Of a stretch of 64,000 nucleotides of DNA, positions 9,033 to 17,249 are shown in pieces. This DNA comes from Salinicoccus sesuvii (lineage in GTDB: Bacteria; Bacillota; Bacilli; Staphylococcales; Salinicoccaceae): the NCBI RefSeq assembly GCF_042648145.1, contig NZ_JBHRWV010000001.1, positions 248,001 to 312,000 of the forward strand, given 5' to 3'. The notes under the pieces are model-generated. The model made no database searches. It was given only the letters and a program-made list of their open reading frames with translations, and had not been told where the DNA came from. A program made the translations under genes and the position numbers. Positions within the stretch are counted from its first letter, which is position 1. The number at the start of each line of letters is the position of its first letter.

Positions 9033-9662
9033 ATGGCTCACAAAGAACTGTACTGCATTGGCTACGCGGGTAGGAACAAGGATAAAACGTGGGAACATAT
9101 AGAAGAGTTAAAAAAAATAGGTATCCCTGAGCCGAAAACCGTTCCCGAACTATACCATCTTAGTGATGAATTAATAAGCACAGATGACACCATCAAAATT
9201 ATTGGAGATGAAACAAGCGGGGAAATTGAAATCGTACTTATTACTGATAGTTCAGGTAATCTATCCGTTACAGTAGGTAGCGATCATACGGATCGAGCAT
9301 TAGAAACTGTATCCATACATAAGTCGAAACAGTTGTGTGCCAAACCTATTTCGAAAGACAAGTGGCGGTTCGAAGATGTAGAAGATGAGTGGGATGATCT
9401 TCTTTTGTACTCAGAAGTACTTAAAGATGGGGAATGGAAGAAATACCAAGAAGACAAAGTGTCTTCTATTATTCCTCTCGAAGAAATTTACCAATTCCTT
9501 AAGAAGAATAACGTCGAGTTAAAAAATAGTGTTGTTTACTGTGGGACTGTACCGCTACTGGATGGCTTTACTTATGGTGAAGGTTTCAAGGGAGGACTAT
9601 ATAGCAGTAAGAAGAAAGAAGCGCTCGAGATTGAATATAAAATAGAGAAGTTAAAGGAGTAG
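9033..9662 (+). CDS. DUF2848 family protein
   Basis: A soluble protein of 209 residues. The features I associate with DUF2848 are the N-terminal 'GYAGRNKD' turn, 'GDETSGEIE' near residue 60, 'VGSDHTDRALE' near 81-91, 'SKQLCAKPI' near 95-104 and 'VVYCGTVPLLDG' near 165-176. The family is uncharacterised as far as I know, and a distant relationship to fumarylacetoacetate hydrolases is possible. It is the first gene after a strong promoter, with AGGAGG before the ATG. It is followed 2 bases later by a C-N hydrolase, then a TRAP transporter. This order suggests an enzyme acting on the imported organic acid or amide. The substrate cannot be told from sequence. Confidence 0.65.
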   Translation: MAHKELYCIGYAGRNKDKTWEHIEELKKIGIPEPKTVPELYHLSDELISTDDTIKIIGDETSGEIEIVLITDSSGNLSVTVGSDHTDRALETVSIHKSKQLCAKPISKDKWRFEDVEDEWDDLLLYSEVLKDGEWKKYQEDKVSSIIPLEEIYQFLKKNNVELKNSVVYCGTVPLLDGFTYGEGFKGGLYSSKKKEALEIEYKIEKLKE

Positions 9663-9664
9663 CT

Positions 9665-10459
9665 ATGAAAATCAAAGTTTTTCAGTTTGAAATTCATTTT
9701 GGTGCCGTCGAAGAAAACATACAAAAAGTAGAAGAGTTGTTTAATGGCGCGAGTCTTGAAAATATTGATACGGTAGTGCTCCCGGAAATGTGGACTACAG
9801 GTTACGATTTAGAGAATATCGACAAGCATGCGACAGAAAATCTTCACCCTGTCTTTGATGCAATGGCCAAGCTCGCTAAGAGACACGATGTCAACATCGT
9901 GGCAGGATCTGTGGCCAATAATAAAGGGAAAGGTGTTCTCAACACAGCGTTTGTTGTGGATAGACAAGGCAAATTCGTACATGAGTATTCTAAAATACAC
10001 CTCGTACCAATGCTCAATGAACCCAATTTTTTAATTGGTGGCGAGAACAGTGCAGATGTTTTTGAAATTGATGGTGAAAAAATGGGAGTAGTCATCTGTT
10101 ACGACCTTAGATTTCCAGAGTTGTTTAGAGACCTTTCATTAGAAGGGGCAAAGGTTATATATGTCGTCGCAGAATGGCCAATTGAGCGTACAGAACATTG
10201 GTTGACTCTTCTAAAAGCCAGAGCTATCGAGAATCAATGTTATGTTGTTGCGTCCAATACAATTGGAACACAACCTACAGGGACAACTTTTGCCGGTAAC
10301 TCTCTAATTGTTAACCCATTTGGAGAAGTACTTGCACAAGCGACATCAGATGAAGAAGTAGCCATTGAAGGTGATCTTAACTTGGAATATATAAAGGGAA
10401 TCAGAAAAGATATTCCAATATTCGATAGTCGAAAGAAAGAGTTTTACAAGTTTCTATAA
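9665..10459 (+). CDS. Carbon-nitrogen hydrolase (nitrilase superfamily, omega-amidase-like)
   Basis: A 264-residue amidase-type hydrolase with the Glu-Lys-Cys catalytic triad of the superfamily: Glu in 'LPEMWTTGY' near residue 41, Lys in 'YSKIHLVPM' near 110 and Cys in 'VVICYDLRFPELF' near 145. The 'RAIENQCYVV' block near 180 is also typical. The family hydrolyses amides, nitriles or carbamoyl groups. Start ATG lies 2 bases after the preceding stop, with AAAGGAG as ribosome site, so the two genes are translationally coupled. Position just before a TRAP transporter suggests it deaminates the imported compound or an intermediate. It could equally be a ketoglutaramate-type repair amidase. Confidence 0.8.
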   Translation: MKIKVFQFEIHFGAVEENIQKVEELFNGASLENIDTVVLPEMWTTGYDLENIDKHATENLHPVFDAMAKLAKRHDVNIVAGSVANNKGKGVLNTAFVVDRQGKFVHEYSKIHLVPMLNEPNFLIGGENSADVFEIDGEKMGVVICYDLRFPELFRDLSLEGAKVIYVVAEWPIERTEHWLTLLKARAIENQCYVVASNTIGTQPTGTTFAGNSLIVNPFGEVLAQATSDEEVAIEGDLNLEYIKGIRKDIPIFDSRKKEFYKFL

Positions 10460-10483
10460 ATTTTTAAAAGGGAGATGGGTACG

Positions 10484-11497
10484 TTGAAAAAAATTAACTT
10501 TTTATTAATGATTGTGATGGCTATTTTTCTTGCTGCATGCGGAAGTGATGGTAACGGTGCAGAAGGAGAGAATGCTTCTAGTGGACAAGCGAAGACAATT
10601 AAACTTGCGCATGCTGGTTCTGAGAGTCACCAATACCACGTAGCAGCAGAGAAGTTTAAAGAAGTGCTTGAAGGTAAAGAAGGTACTGACTTCACTGTAG
10701 AGATTCACCCGAATGCTTCGCTTGGTTCTGAAGGGGATGCAATCGAACAAGTGATTTCAGGCTCACTTGAAATGACAACTGTTGCAGCAGATAGTAGTCT
10801 GGCTAATACAATCCCAGAAATGAATGCTTTTGGTATCCCTTATCTATTCGAAGATAAAGATCACGTATACTCCGCGCTTGATGGTGAGGCGGGGGAGAAT
10901 TTATTGAGTCTTGCAGACGATGCTGGAATGAAAGGCATTGGGTATTGGGAAGTTGGATTCCGTCACCTGACGAACAACTCTAAAGAAGTAATGGTTCCTG
11001 AAGACGTAGCAGGCATGAACATAAGAGTTCAACCCGCTACTGTATGGGAAGAGCATATGCGTGCACTAGGGGCAAGTCCTACTCCTGTTGACTTCAACGA
11101 GTTATATTCTGCACTTGATCAGGGTGTGGTAGACGGCCAAGAGAATCCACTTCCGACTATTGATTCAATGAAGTTTTATGAAGTTCAAGATTATGTGTCT
11201 TTAACGAGCCATAACTATACACCAGCAGTAGTGCTCATGAGCAATAGTTTTTACGAAGAATTGTCTGAAGAAGAAGTAACTGCTGTTGAGGAAGCGGTAG
11301 TCGAAGCTAGAGATTTTCAACGACAAAGCCTGGAAGAAAGAGAAGAAGAAATCTTAACGACACTAGAAGAAGAGGGAGTAACAATTACAGAGCCAGACCG
11401 TGACGCTTTTGCTGAAGCAACTGCTGACGTAAAAGAATCTGTTTCTGATGAAGTGCCTGATGAAATTGTTCAAAGTCTCATTGAATCCAAAGAGTAA
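10484..11497 (+). CDS. TRAP transporter substrate-binding lipoprotein DctP
   Basis: About 337 residues. An N-terminal signal ends in the lipobox L-A-A-C, so the mature protein is a lipoprotein on the outer face of the membrane that hands a carboxylate-type ligand to DctQM. The body shows the DctP hallmarks 'GIPYLFEDKDHVYSAL', 'ADLRG'-like 'EDVAGMNIRVQP' near residue 180 with the carboxylate-binding Arg, and 'DGQENPL' near 217. A TTG at 10484 is preferred over the ATG at 10475, because GGGAG touches that ATG but is 9 bases before the TTG. Genes for both permease subunits follow directly. Confidence 0.85.
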   Translation: MKKINFLLMIVMAIFLAACGSDGNGAEGENASSGQAKTIKLAHAGSESHQYHVAAEKFKEVLEGKEGTDFTVEIHPNASLGSEGDAIEQVISGSLEMTTVAADSSLANTIPEMNAFGIPYLFEDKDHVYSALDGEAGENLLSLADDAGMKGIGYWEVGFRHLTNNSKEVMVPEDVAGMNIRVQPATVWEEHMRALGASPTPVDFNELYSALDQGVVDGQENPLPTIDSMKFYEVQDYVSLTSHNYTPAVVLMSNSFYEELSEEEVTAVEEAVVEARDFQRQSLEEREEEILTTLEEEGVTITEPDRDAFAEATADVKESVSDEVPDEIVQSLIESKE

Positions 11498-11509
11498 GGT
11501 AGGGATTGG

Positions 11510-11977
11510 ATGTTGAAAAAATTTGATTACGTTTTGGCTAGGATTATGGAAGTGATTATGACAGTCAGCTTGCTGCTGACTGTCACTGTCACTTTTATGC
11601 AGGTTCTATTCCGCTATGTGCTGAGCACACCGCTACCGTGGGCGCAGGAATTTCTTATGTTGTGCTTTGTCTACAGCATTTTCTCAGGGGCTACTGTTCT
11701 TGTCTATAGGAATGAACATTTGACAGTCGACCTTTTCGACAACCTCAAGGAAGGTAGCGACAAACTTTTAAAGGTATTAGAATGTGTTGTTGCTATTACC
11801 GTACTCGGGGTTTTTGTCTACTTTGGTATGGAACTTGTCAACCAGAATTTTAAAACTGGACAGACTCTAGGCTTGTTGCCACTGCAGAGGGCTTATCTTT
11901 ATATGGCGATACCTGTATCTGCCACAGTCATGATCTATTTCTACATAAGGAGGTTCTTTAGCATATGGAGTGGCTAA
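11510..11977 (+). CDS. TRAP transporter small permease DctQ
   Basis: A 155-residue integral membrane protein with four predicted transmembrane segments (about 14-34, 47-67, 90-110 and 127-147). 'FRYVLSTPLPWAQE' near residue 30 is the usual DctQ signature. The ATG follows DctP by 12 bases with GTAGGGA-like spacing, and the 3' end overlaps the DctM gene by 13 bases. It forms the permease with the next gene. Confidence 0.85.
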   Translation: MLKKFDYVLARIMEVIMTVSLLLTVTVTFMQVLFRYVLSTPLPWAQEFLMLCFVYSIFSGATVLVYRNEHLTVDLFDNLKEGSDKLLKVLECVVAITVLGVFVYFGMELVNQNFKTGQTLGLLPLQRAYLYMAIPVSATVMIYFYIRRFFSIWSG

Positions 11978-13248
11978 TACTCATAATATTGATGTTTGCA
12001 CTGATTATCTTGAGAGTTCCGATTGCTTTTGCTTTAGGTATTATTTCGATAATAGGAATTTCTTTGAACGACATCAGCCTCCTCTCCAATGTTCCGAGGA
12101 ATCTCTTTAGTGGCGTAAATAGTTTCACTCTGGTCGCCGTGCCCTTATTTATATTAGCTGGTGAAATCATGGCGCGGGGAGGAATATCTCAGAGACTCAT
12201 CAACTTTTCTAAAATTATTGTAGGCCCTATACCTGGCGGATTGGCTCTTGTAGTCATTATAAGCAGCGTATTTTTTGCAGCGCTTACGGGTACTGCGATA
12301 GCTGCCGCTGCAGCCATTGGTGGTATGCTTATTCCTACAATGTTGAGGGAAGGGTACGACAAAGGGTTTACAACTTCGCTAATAGCCAGTGCTTCTACAA
12401 TAGGACCGATCATTCCACCAAGTATTGTCCTTATCCTTTATGGGGTAATGGCAAGTGTATCGATTAGTGATCTCTTCATCGCAGGGATTTTACCTGGCGT
12501 TCTCATGGCTCTGGGATTAATGGTCTACAGCATATACATAGGAAAGAAAAACAACTATGTTATCAAGAACAACAAGACGGATATCAAAACGTTTCTTCTC
12601 TCCTTCAAAGATGCGATTCTTGCATTACTCATGCCTGTTATTATTATCGGCGGTATTATCTCGGGTATATTCACTGCAACTGAATCCGGAGTAATCGCAG
12701 TAGTATATGCACTTCTGATTGGTCTATTCGTGTATAGAGAAATAAAGATAAAAGATATATGGCTTATCTTAAGAAATTCAGCAATGACAACAACAGGAAT
12801 CATTTTTCTCATTGGTTCTGCTTCCGTTTTCATTTGGTACATCAACTTCGAGAGTATTCCACAGCAGTTGACCAACCTTCTTGGTTTTGCTGCTGACAAT
12901 CCACTCCTCTTGCTATTGATTATCAACATCGTGCTTCTTATCGCGGGAACTTTTATTGATACAATCAGCGCCGTAACCATTTTCACACCATTGTTCTTGC
13001 CGATGGTAGTTAGTGCCGGCGTGGATCCTGTTCATTTCGGAATTCTACTATCAGTCAATTTGACTATAGGAATGGTTACACCACCTCTTGGTGTATGTTT
13101 GTTTGTGGTGTCTTCGATCGCAGATCAAAAAGTGCCAGCTATGTTTAAGCATTTGTTTCCGCAAATTGCTATACTACTGGTAGTGTTACTTGTTGTGACT
13201 TACTGGCCAGCATTGATTATGATGCCAGTAGAATTTTTCAGTAGTTAG
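11965..13248 (+). CDS. TRAP transporter large permease DctM
   Basis: A 427-residue membrane protein with about twelve hydrophobic segments. Typical DctM/SiaM blocks are 'VPLFILAGEIMARGGI' near residue 55, 'GTAIAAAAAIGGMLIP' near 110, 'IIPPSIVLILYG' near 148 and 'VNLTIGMVTPPLGVCLF' near 370. It catalyses ion-coupled uptake with DctP and DctQ. It overlaps dctQ and is followed 15 bases later by a GntR regulator, completing the operon. Confidence 0.88.
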   Translation: MEWLILIILMFALIILRVPIAFALGIISIIGISLNDISLLSNVPRNLFSGVNSFTLVAVPLFILAGEIMARGGISQRLINFSKIIVGPIPGGLALVVIISSVFFAALTGTAIAAAAAIGGMLIPTMLREGYDKGFTTSLIASASTIGPIIPPSIVLILYGVMASVSISDLFIAGILPGVLMALGLMVYSIYIGKKNNYVIKNNKTDIKTFLLSFKDAILALLMPVIIIGGIISGIFTATESGVIAVVYALLIGLFVYREIKIKDIWLILRNSAMTTTGIIFLIGSASVFIWYINFESIPQQLTNLLGFAADNPLLLLLIINIVLLIAGTFIDTISAVTIFTPLFLPMVVSAGVDPVHFGILLSVNLTIGMVTPPLGVCLFVVSSIADQKVPAMFKHLFPQIAILLVVLLVVTYWPALIMMPVEFFSS

Positions 13249-13263
13249 ATTAGAGGGATATTT

Positions 13264-13941
13264 ATGGAACAATTTCAAATAGAAGGTATAAAAGCAAAAA
13301 CTTTAAAAGATATTATTTACAATAATATGAAGGATATTATTCTCAACAATAATTTCCCTTCAGACGATTATATTACCGAGCAGAAACTCGCCAAAATGCT
13401 CGACGTTTCTAGAACTCCACTTAGAGAAGCAATGCATGATCTTGTCAATGAAGAATTAATAGAGTTTAAACCTAGAAAAGGCTACAGAGTCCGAAGTTAC
13501 ACTGATAAAGAGGTACAACAGATATTTCTTTTAAGGAAAGTCATAGAGTCAGAGATTATTCAACCGATGTTTAACAATATAGATAACGATGGTATTGAGA
13601 AATTGAAAAATATAGTCAAGCGACAAGCAAAACTGGCGGAAGATGAGGACAGCTACAATTTTATGTTGATGGATAAAGAATTTCACCGTCAGATGTTCCT
13701 AATCGCCGAATATAACGTGTTCCTGAAATCCTATGATGTATTCCATAACTTGACTATTCTTATTGGCTCACAGGCTATAAGAAAAAAAGGACGCATGGAA
13801 GAAGTTATCACAGAACATAATGAAATTATATCCGGACTTCAGAAAAGAGATGAGTCGATTGTGAGAATCGCAATTGATTATCACCTCGAAAGAACCAAAA
13901 GCATGTATACAGACGTTAAGAAAAGCAAGGAGAATAATTAG
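13264..13941 (+). CDS. GntR-family regulator with FCD ligand-binding domain
   Basis: A 225-residue regulator. The winged helix spans residues about 8-75 and includes 'LAKMLDVSRTPLREAMHDL'. It is followed by an all-helical FCD domain whose metal/ligand residues appear in 'DKEFHRQMF' near 140 and the C-terminal 'EHNEII' and 'DYHLERTKSM' helices. Placed at the end of the DUF2848/TRAP operon, it is likely the local sensor of the imported acid or an intermediate, acting at the TGTATACA dyad near 9000-9009. Target and ligand are inferred. Confidence 0.85.
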   Translation: MEQFQIEGIKAKTLKDIIYNNMKDIILNNNFPSDDYITEQKLAKMLDVSRTPLREAMHDLVNEELIEFKPRKGYRVRSYTDKEVQQIFLLRKVIESEIIQPMFNNIDNDGIEKLKNIVKRQAKLAEDEDSYNFMLMDKEFHRQMFLIAEYNVFLKSYDVFHNLTILIGSQAIRKKGRMEEVITEHNEIISGLQKRDESIVRIAIDYHLERTKSMYTDVKKSKENN

Positions 13942-14149
13942 GTGTTGTTGTTTGTTCCATTGCTCTAAAACATCTTAACTCCTAGAAACTTAATTAAAAA
14001 TGTGCAGAGAATAGTCAATAGATGTACTTCGTGAGAACTTATTAAAAATGGTGTCTTTATCTTCAGCTTTATCGTACTAGCAATTAATCTAGTGCATGGG
14101 AAGGGGGGATGTCATATGGTTCGGAACCTAATCAAATGTCAGTATCTAT
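13942..14149. other. Intergenic stretch before the gat operon
   Basis: No supported gene in this first part of the roughly 400-base gap between the GntR gene and the PRD regulator. It contains an 11-base hairpin (GGTTCGGAACC near 14119-14129) shortly before the terminator. Confidence 0.4.
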
Positions 14150-14182
14150 CCAGATTACCAACCGGTAATCTGGCTTTTTTTA
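14150..14182 (+). terminator. Rho-independent terminator between the TRAP and gat operons
   Basis: A perfect 10-bp stem (14150-14159 with 14164-14173) with a 4-base loop is followed by C and a run of seven T. It can end the upstream operon about 210 bases after the GntR stop, or act as a leader terminator for a transcript starting in the gap. Confidence 0.75.
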
Positions 14183-14251
14183 TATTCTTGCTTTTCTCTG
14201 AACACTACCTAGTCGGCGCTTCTCATACCTTGCGCTATACTCAATCACAAG

Positions 14252-14296
14252 GGTGTACAATACATGTCACTTTAATTGTGCCGTAATGGTGTACAA
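14252..14296 (+). promoter_or_regulatory. Pair of GGTGTACAA direct repeats upstream of the PRD regulator
   Basis: GGTGTACAA occurs at 14252-14260 and again at 14288-14296, 36 bases apart and just before the ATG at 14349. Identical 9-mers at this spacing in the control region suggest a binding site for the PRD activator or another regulator. No function is proven. Confidence 0.35.
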
Positions 14297-14348
14297 ATAT
14301 TGGTTCTCTGCTGATATATTTTAGTTAACGGGAAGGAGCAATGATCAT

Positions 14349-16400
14349 ATGCAACTGGATGAGAGAAGTGGAAGCATACTTGATGAATTATTGAAGCAAC
14401 CGGGGGTGACGAGTAAGGAGCTGGAAAAGAAGTACGGTCTTACGCGTCGTCAGTTTGGTTATAGTTTCAATAAGATCAACGAGTTCATCACATCCAAAAA
14501 CCTCCCGAGCATAGAAAGAAGTAGCCAAGGCAATTTCATCATCAATCAGGCAGTCATCACCAACCTGAAACATGACCACGAAGTGTCTTCTGCTGAAACC
14601 AACGTCTACTCAGAACACCAGCGTCAGTACATTATTCTGCTGATGCTGATTGGAAGTCATGAAGCATTGTCGCTCAATCATTTTTCTTTTGATCTTGACG
14701 TTAGTCGCAATACGATTTTGAATGATTTCAAGAAAGTGCGGGAAATCGCTTCTGATTATAGCCTCAAGATCAAATATTCAAGAGTCAACGGATATTTTAT
14801 CGAAGGTGAGGAGTTCCACATTCGCCAGCTACTGTTCAATGTCATTGATACGTTGATTCAGATGAATGGTGGTGAGCGGCGCGTCAAGAGCCTCATCGGC
14901 ATCGAGGAAGATGAATTGGCCGAAGTCAAATCGCGGATTGAAAATGTTGAATGTGAACTGAGCCTAAAGTTTACAGATGAGAAGTTGCGTACCATGCCTT
15001 TCGATTTACTGCTCGTCCTTCGCAGAATACGCGAAGGACAGACAATCGAAGCATTCAAGATCAGTTACAAAGAGATTTCCCATACGAAAGAGTTCGAGGC
15101 AGCGGAAGAAATTCTGCACGGTACGGATATTTCTGAGCAGGAGCGTCTGTTCATTACACTGCATCTGTTATCAACGAATGTCTATTGGACAGATCAGCTG
15201 ACTGAAGAGAGTATTCCGCATCTGAAACAGGCTTTAGAAGATATGCTGCGGATATTTGAGAACACAGCGTGTATCACCCTGCAGGAACGAGAAGAGCTAC
15301 TCGATAAGCTCTTGATGCATGTCACTCCAGCTTATTATCGGATCAAGTATCACCTGACCGAAACGGCGGATGTGAAAAGTTTTATCGTTCAGGATTATAG
15401 GGAACTCTTCCATCTGATCGATCAGTCGACCTCACCACTTGAGAAATTGATTGGGTCGAAGATTCCCGACAATGAAGTTGCCTACCTCACCATGTTGATT
15501 GGTGGATGGATGCGGCGTCAGGGTGAGAGTCTCAGGCAGAAGACGAAAGCCATTGTCGTCTGCCCGAAAGGGGTCTCTGTTTCCAGACTGATGTTCATCG
15601 AACTTAAGGAATTGTTTCCTGAATTCGTCTTTTTGGACTCATTGTCCGTACGTGAATTCTACGACTACACGCTCGACTTCGATGTTATTTTCTCTCCTGT
15701 ATTCCTTGAGACGAAGAAAAAGCTTTTCCTTGCAAGTTCCTACCTTAAACAAGAGGAGAAGAATCGCCTGAGAAGACAGGTCATGCTCGAAGTACAGGGG
15801 CATACAGTTCATGAAATCAACGTGCATGAAATTCTGAACATCGTCAGAAAGTATTCGGATATCAAAAATGAGAGTCAACTGGCCAAAGATCTGCAGCAGT
15901 ATATCACCCATGACGACATCGGAAATGATTCACGTCACAAAAGTGTATATGCTTACAACCTGGATGAATTGATTACTTCGCATCGCATTGACCGGGTACC
16001 ATCGGTCGCGTCATTCGAGGCCGCAGTTCGACACTGTGCTTCTCCACTGGTGGCAAGCGGGGATATCGAACAGCGATACGTTGAAAAAATGGTCGCTCAA
16101 AACACCGAAGACAATGCATACATCATCCTCGGGGAAGGTGTCGCAATTCCACACGCTGCACCTGAAGATGGCGTCAATAGCGTTTCAATGAGCCTGCTGA
16201 AGATCGATGAAGGCATAGAGTTCGCAGGATCAATGATCTACGTCGTGGTCGTTATTGCGGCTGTGGATAAAGAAATGCATCTGAAAGCACTGCTTCAACT
16301 GAAAGACCTGGCACAGTCCAAAAAGGGACGCAAAGCTTTATTTGATGCAGAAACAGATCAGGAAATCTGCAAAGTAATACAAAAACATTCAGTTGAATAG
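14349..16400 (+). CDS. PRD-containing transcriptional activator (BglG/MtlR type) with EIIB- and EIIA-like domains
   Basis: A 683-residue multidomain regulator. Two N-terminal helix-turn-helix regions lie at about 1-60 and 88-145. Two PTS-regulation domains follow at about 170-290 and 300-405, with conserved His in contexts such as 'LFITLHLLS' and 'LDKLLMHVTPAYYRIKY'. An EIIB-like domain near 405-495 holds the Cys of 'IVVCPKGVSVS'. A C-terminal EIIA domain near 545-683 has the phospho-acceptor His in 'VAIPHAAPEDG'. Such regulators activate PTS operons when phosphorylation by HPr and the cognate EII signals substrate and energy state. The cognate EIIA, EIIB and EIIC genes follow directly, so it almost certainly controls this operon. 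Confidence 0.88.
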   Translation: MQLDERSGSILDELLKQPGVTSKELEKKYGLTRRQFGYSFNKINEFITSKNLPSIERSSQGNFIINQAVITNLKHDHEVSSAETNVYSEHQRQYIILLMLIGSHEALSLNHFSFDLDVSRNTILNDFKKVREIASDYSLKIKYSRVNGYFIEGEEFHIRQLLFNVIDTLIQMNGGERRVKSLIGIEEDELAEVKSRIENVECELSLKFTDEKLRTMPFDLLLVLRRIREGQTIEAFKISYKEISHTKEFEAAEEILHGTDISEQERLFITLHLLSTNVYWTDQLTEESIPHLKQALEDMLRIFENTACITLQEREELLDKLLMHVTPAYYRIKYHLTETADVKSFIVQDYRELFHLIDQSTSPLEKLIGSKIPDNEVAYLTMLIGGWMRRQGESLRQKTKAIVVCPKGVSVSRLMFIELKELFPEFVFLDSLSVREFYDYTLDFDVIFSPVFLETKKKLFLASSYLKQEEKNRLRRQVMLEVQGHTVHEINVHEILNIVRKYSDIKNESQLAKDLQQYITHDDIGNDSRHKSVYAYNLDELITSHRIDRVPSVASFEAAVRHCASPLVASGDIEQRYVEKMVAQNTEDNAYIILGEGVAIPHAAPEDGVNSVSMSLLKIDEGIEFAGSMIYVVVVIAAVDKEMHLKALLQLKDLAQSKKGRKALFDAETDQEICKVIQKHSVE

Positions 16401-16418
16401 TGATAAGGGAGTTTAGAT

Positions 16419-16889
16419 ATGAAGGATATGGTTTTTGATGAGTCCATCATCCTGCTTGATTTGGAAGCGGATTCAAAAGAAGCGGTACTAACAGCGATGG
16501 CAAACAATCTTGAACAGAGGGGCCTTATTAAAGATTCCTATTTGCAAGCCGTTATCGAAAGGGAGGAAGAATTTGCGACTGGACTCCCGACAGGTGGCGT
16601 GTCTGTTGCGATTCCCCACACTGATGTCGAACACGTTATCAAGAAGACAATTAGTGTGGCAGTTCTTAAGAACCCAGTACCATTCGGGATGATGGGGGAT
16701 CCGAATGAAACAGTGGATGTCGAGCTCGTGTTCATGCTGGCCATGGACAAATCGGATTCACAGCTCAGCCTGCTTCAGGGACTGATGCAGTTGTTCCGAG
16801 ATGAAGAAATGCTCAAGTACCTCGTAAGTGAAACGGATAAGACAAAAATGGTTGATGTACTAAAAAACAAACTCAATTTTAAATTCTAA
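16419..16889 (+). CDS. PTS EIIA component, galactitol/fructose-family
   Basis: A 156-residue cytoplasmic phosphocarrier that passes phosphate from HPr to EIIB. The active His lies in 'VSVAIPHTDVEHV' near residue 65, and the 'FMLAMDKSDSQLSLLQGL' region is typical of EIIA type 2. AAGGGAG precedes the ATG, 18 bases after the regulator gene. Order A-B-C with the next two genes matches GatABC. The substrate is probably a polyol, judging from the dehydrogenases downstream. Confidence 0.85.
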   Translation: MKDMVFDESIILLDLEADSKEAVLTAMANNLEQRGLIKDSYLQAVIEREEEFATGLPTGGVSVAIPHTDVEHVIKKTISVAVLKNPVPFGMMGDPNETVDVELVFMLAMDKSDSQLSLLQGLMQLFRDEEMLKYLVSETDKTKMVDVLKNKLNFKF

Positions 16890-16902
16890 GGAGATAGATA
16901 AT

Positions 16903-17181
16903 ATGAAAACAGTATTGGTAGCATGTGGAGCAGGTATCGCAACGTCAACAGTGGTCAACAACGCGATTGAAGAATTGGCGAAAGAGAACAATATCAAAGT
17001 AGATATCAAGCAAATTAAAATTTCAGAAGTCGGTGCTTATGCAGATTCTGCAGACCTACTTGTCACAACAGCAATGACGCAAAAAGAATATGACTTCCCA
17101 GTCATCAATGCGAGAAACTTTTTGACAGGTATCGGCATGGAAGATACGAAAGCGCAGATCTTGGAAGAACTGAAAAAGTAA
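16903..17181 (+). CDS. PTS EIIB component, galactitol-type
   Basis: A 92-residue GatB-type EIIB. The phosphorylated residue is Cys8 in 'VACGAGIATS', followed by the P-loop-like turn. Length and the 'LLVTTAMTQ' strand fit the family. It starts 13 bases after the EIIA gene with AAGGAGA as ribosome site. It receives phosphate from EIIA and phosphorylates the sugar bound by the EIIC partner. Confidence 0.88.
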   Translation: MKTVLVACGAGIATSTVVNNAIEELAKENNIKVDIKQIKISEVGAYADSADLLVTTAMTQKEYDFPVINARNFLTGIGMEDTKAQILEELKK

Positions 17182-17189
17182 TTGTCTTA

Positions 17190-17217
17190 CTCGATTCCTC
17201 TTTAATGAGGGATCGAG
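17190..17217 (+). other. Hairpin between EIIB and EIIC genes
   Basis: An 11-bp stem with one G-T wobble (17190-17200 with 17207-17217) lies in the only sizeable gap of the PTS genes. No T-run follows, so it is more likely an RNA-stabilising or processing element than a terminator. Confidence 0.4.
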
Positions 17218-17249
17218 CATTATTATAAAACGTCTGGGGGAAACATAAT

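Noticed and set aside
14092..14286. 64-residue frame upstream of the PRD regulator
   Set aside because: It reads through a perfect terminator hairpin and the control repeats; composition does not look coding.
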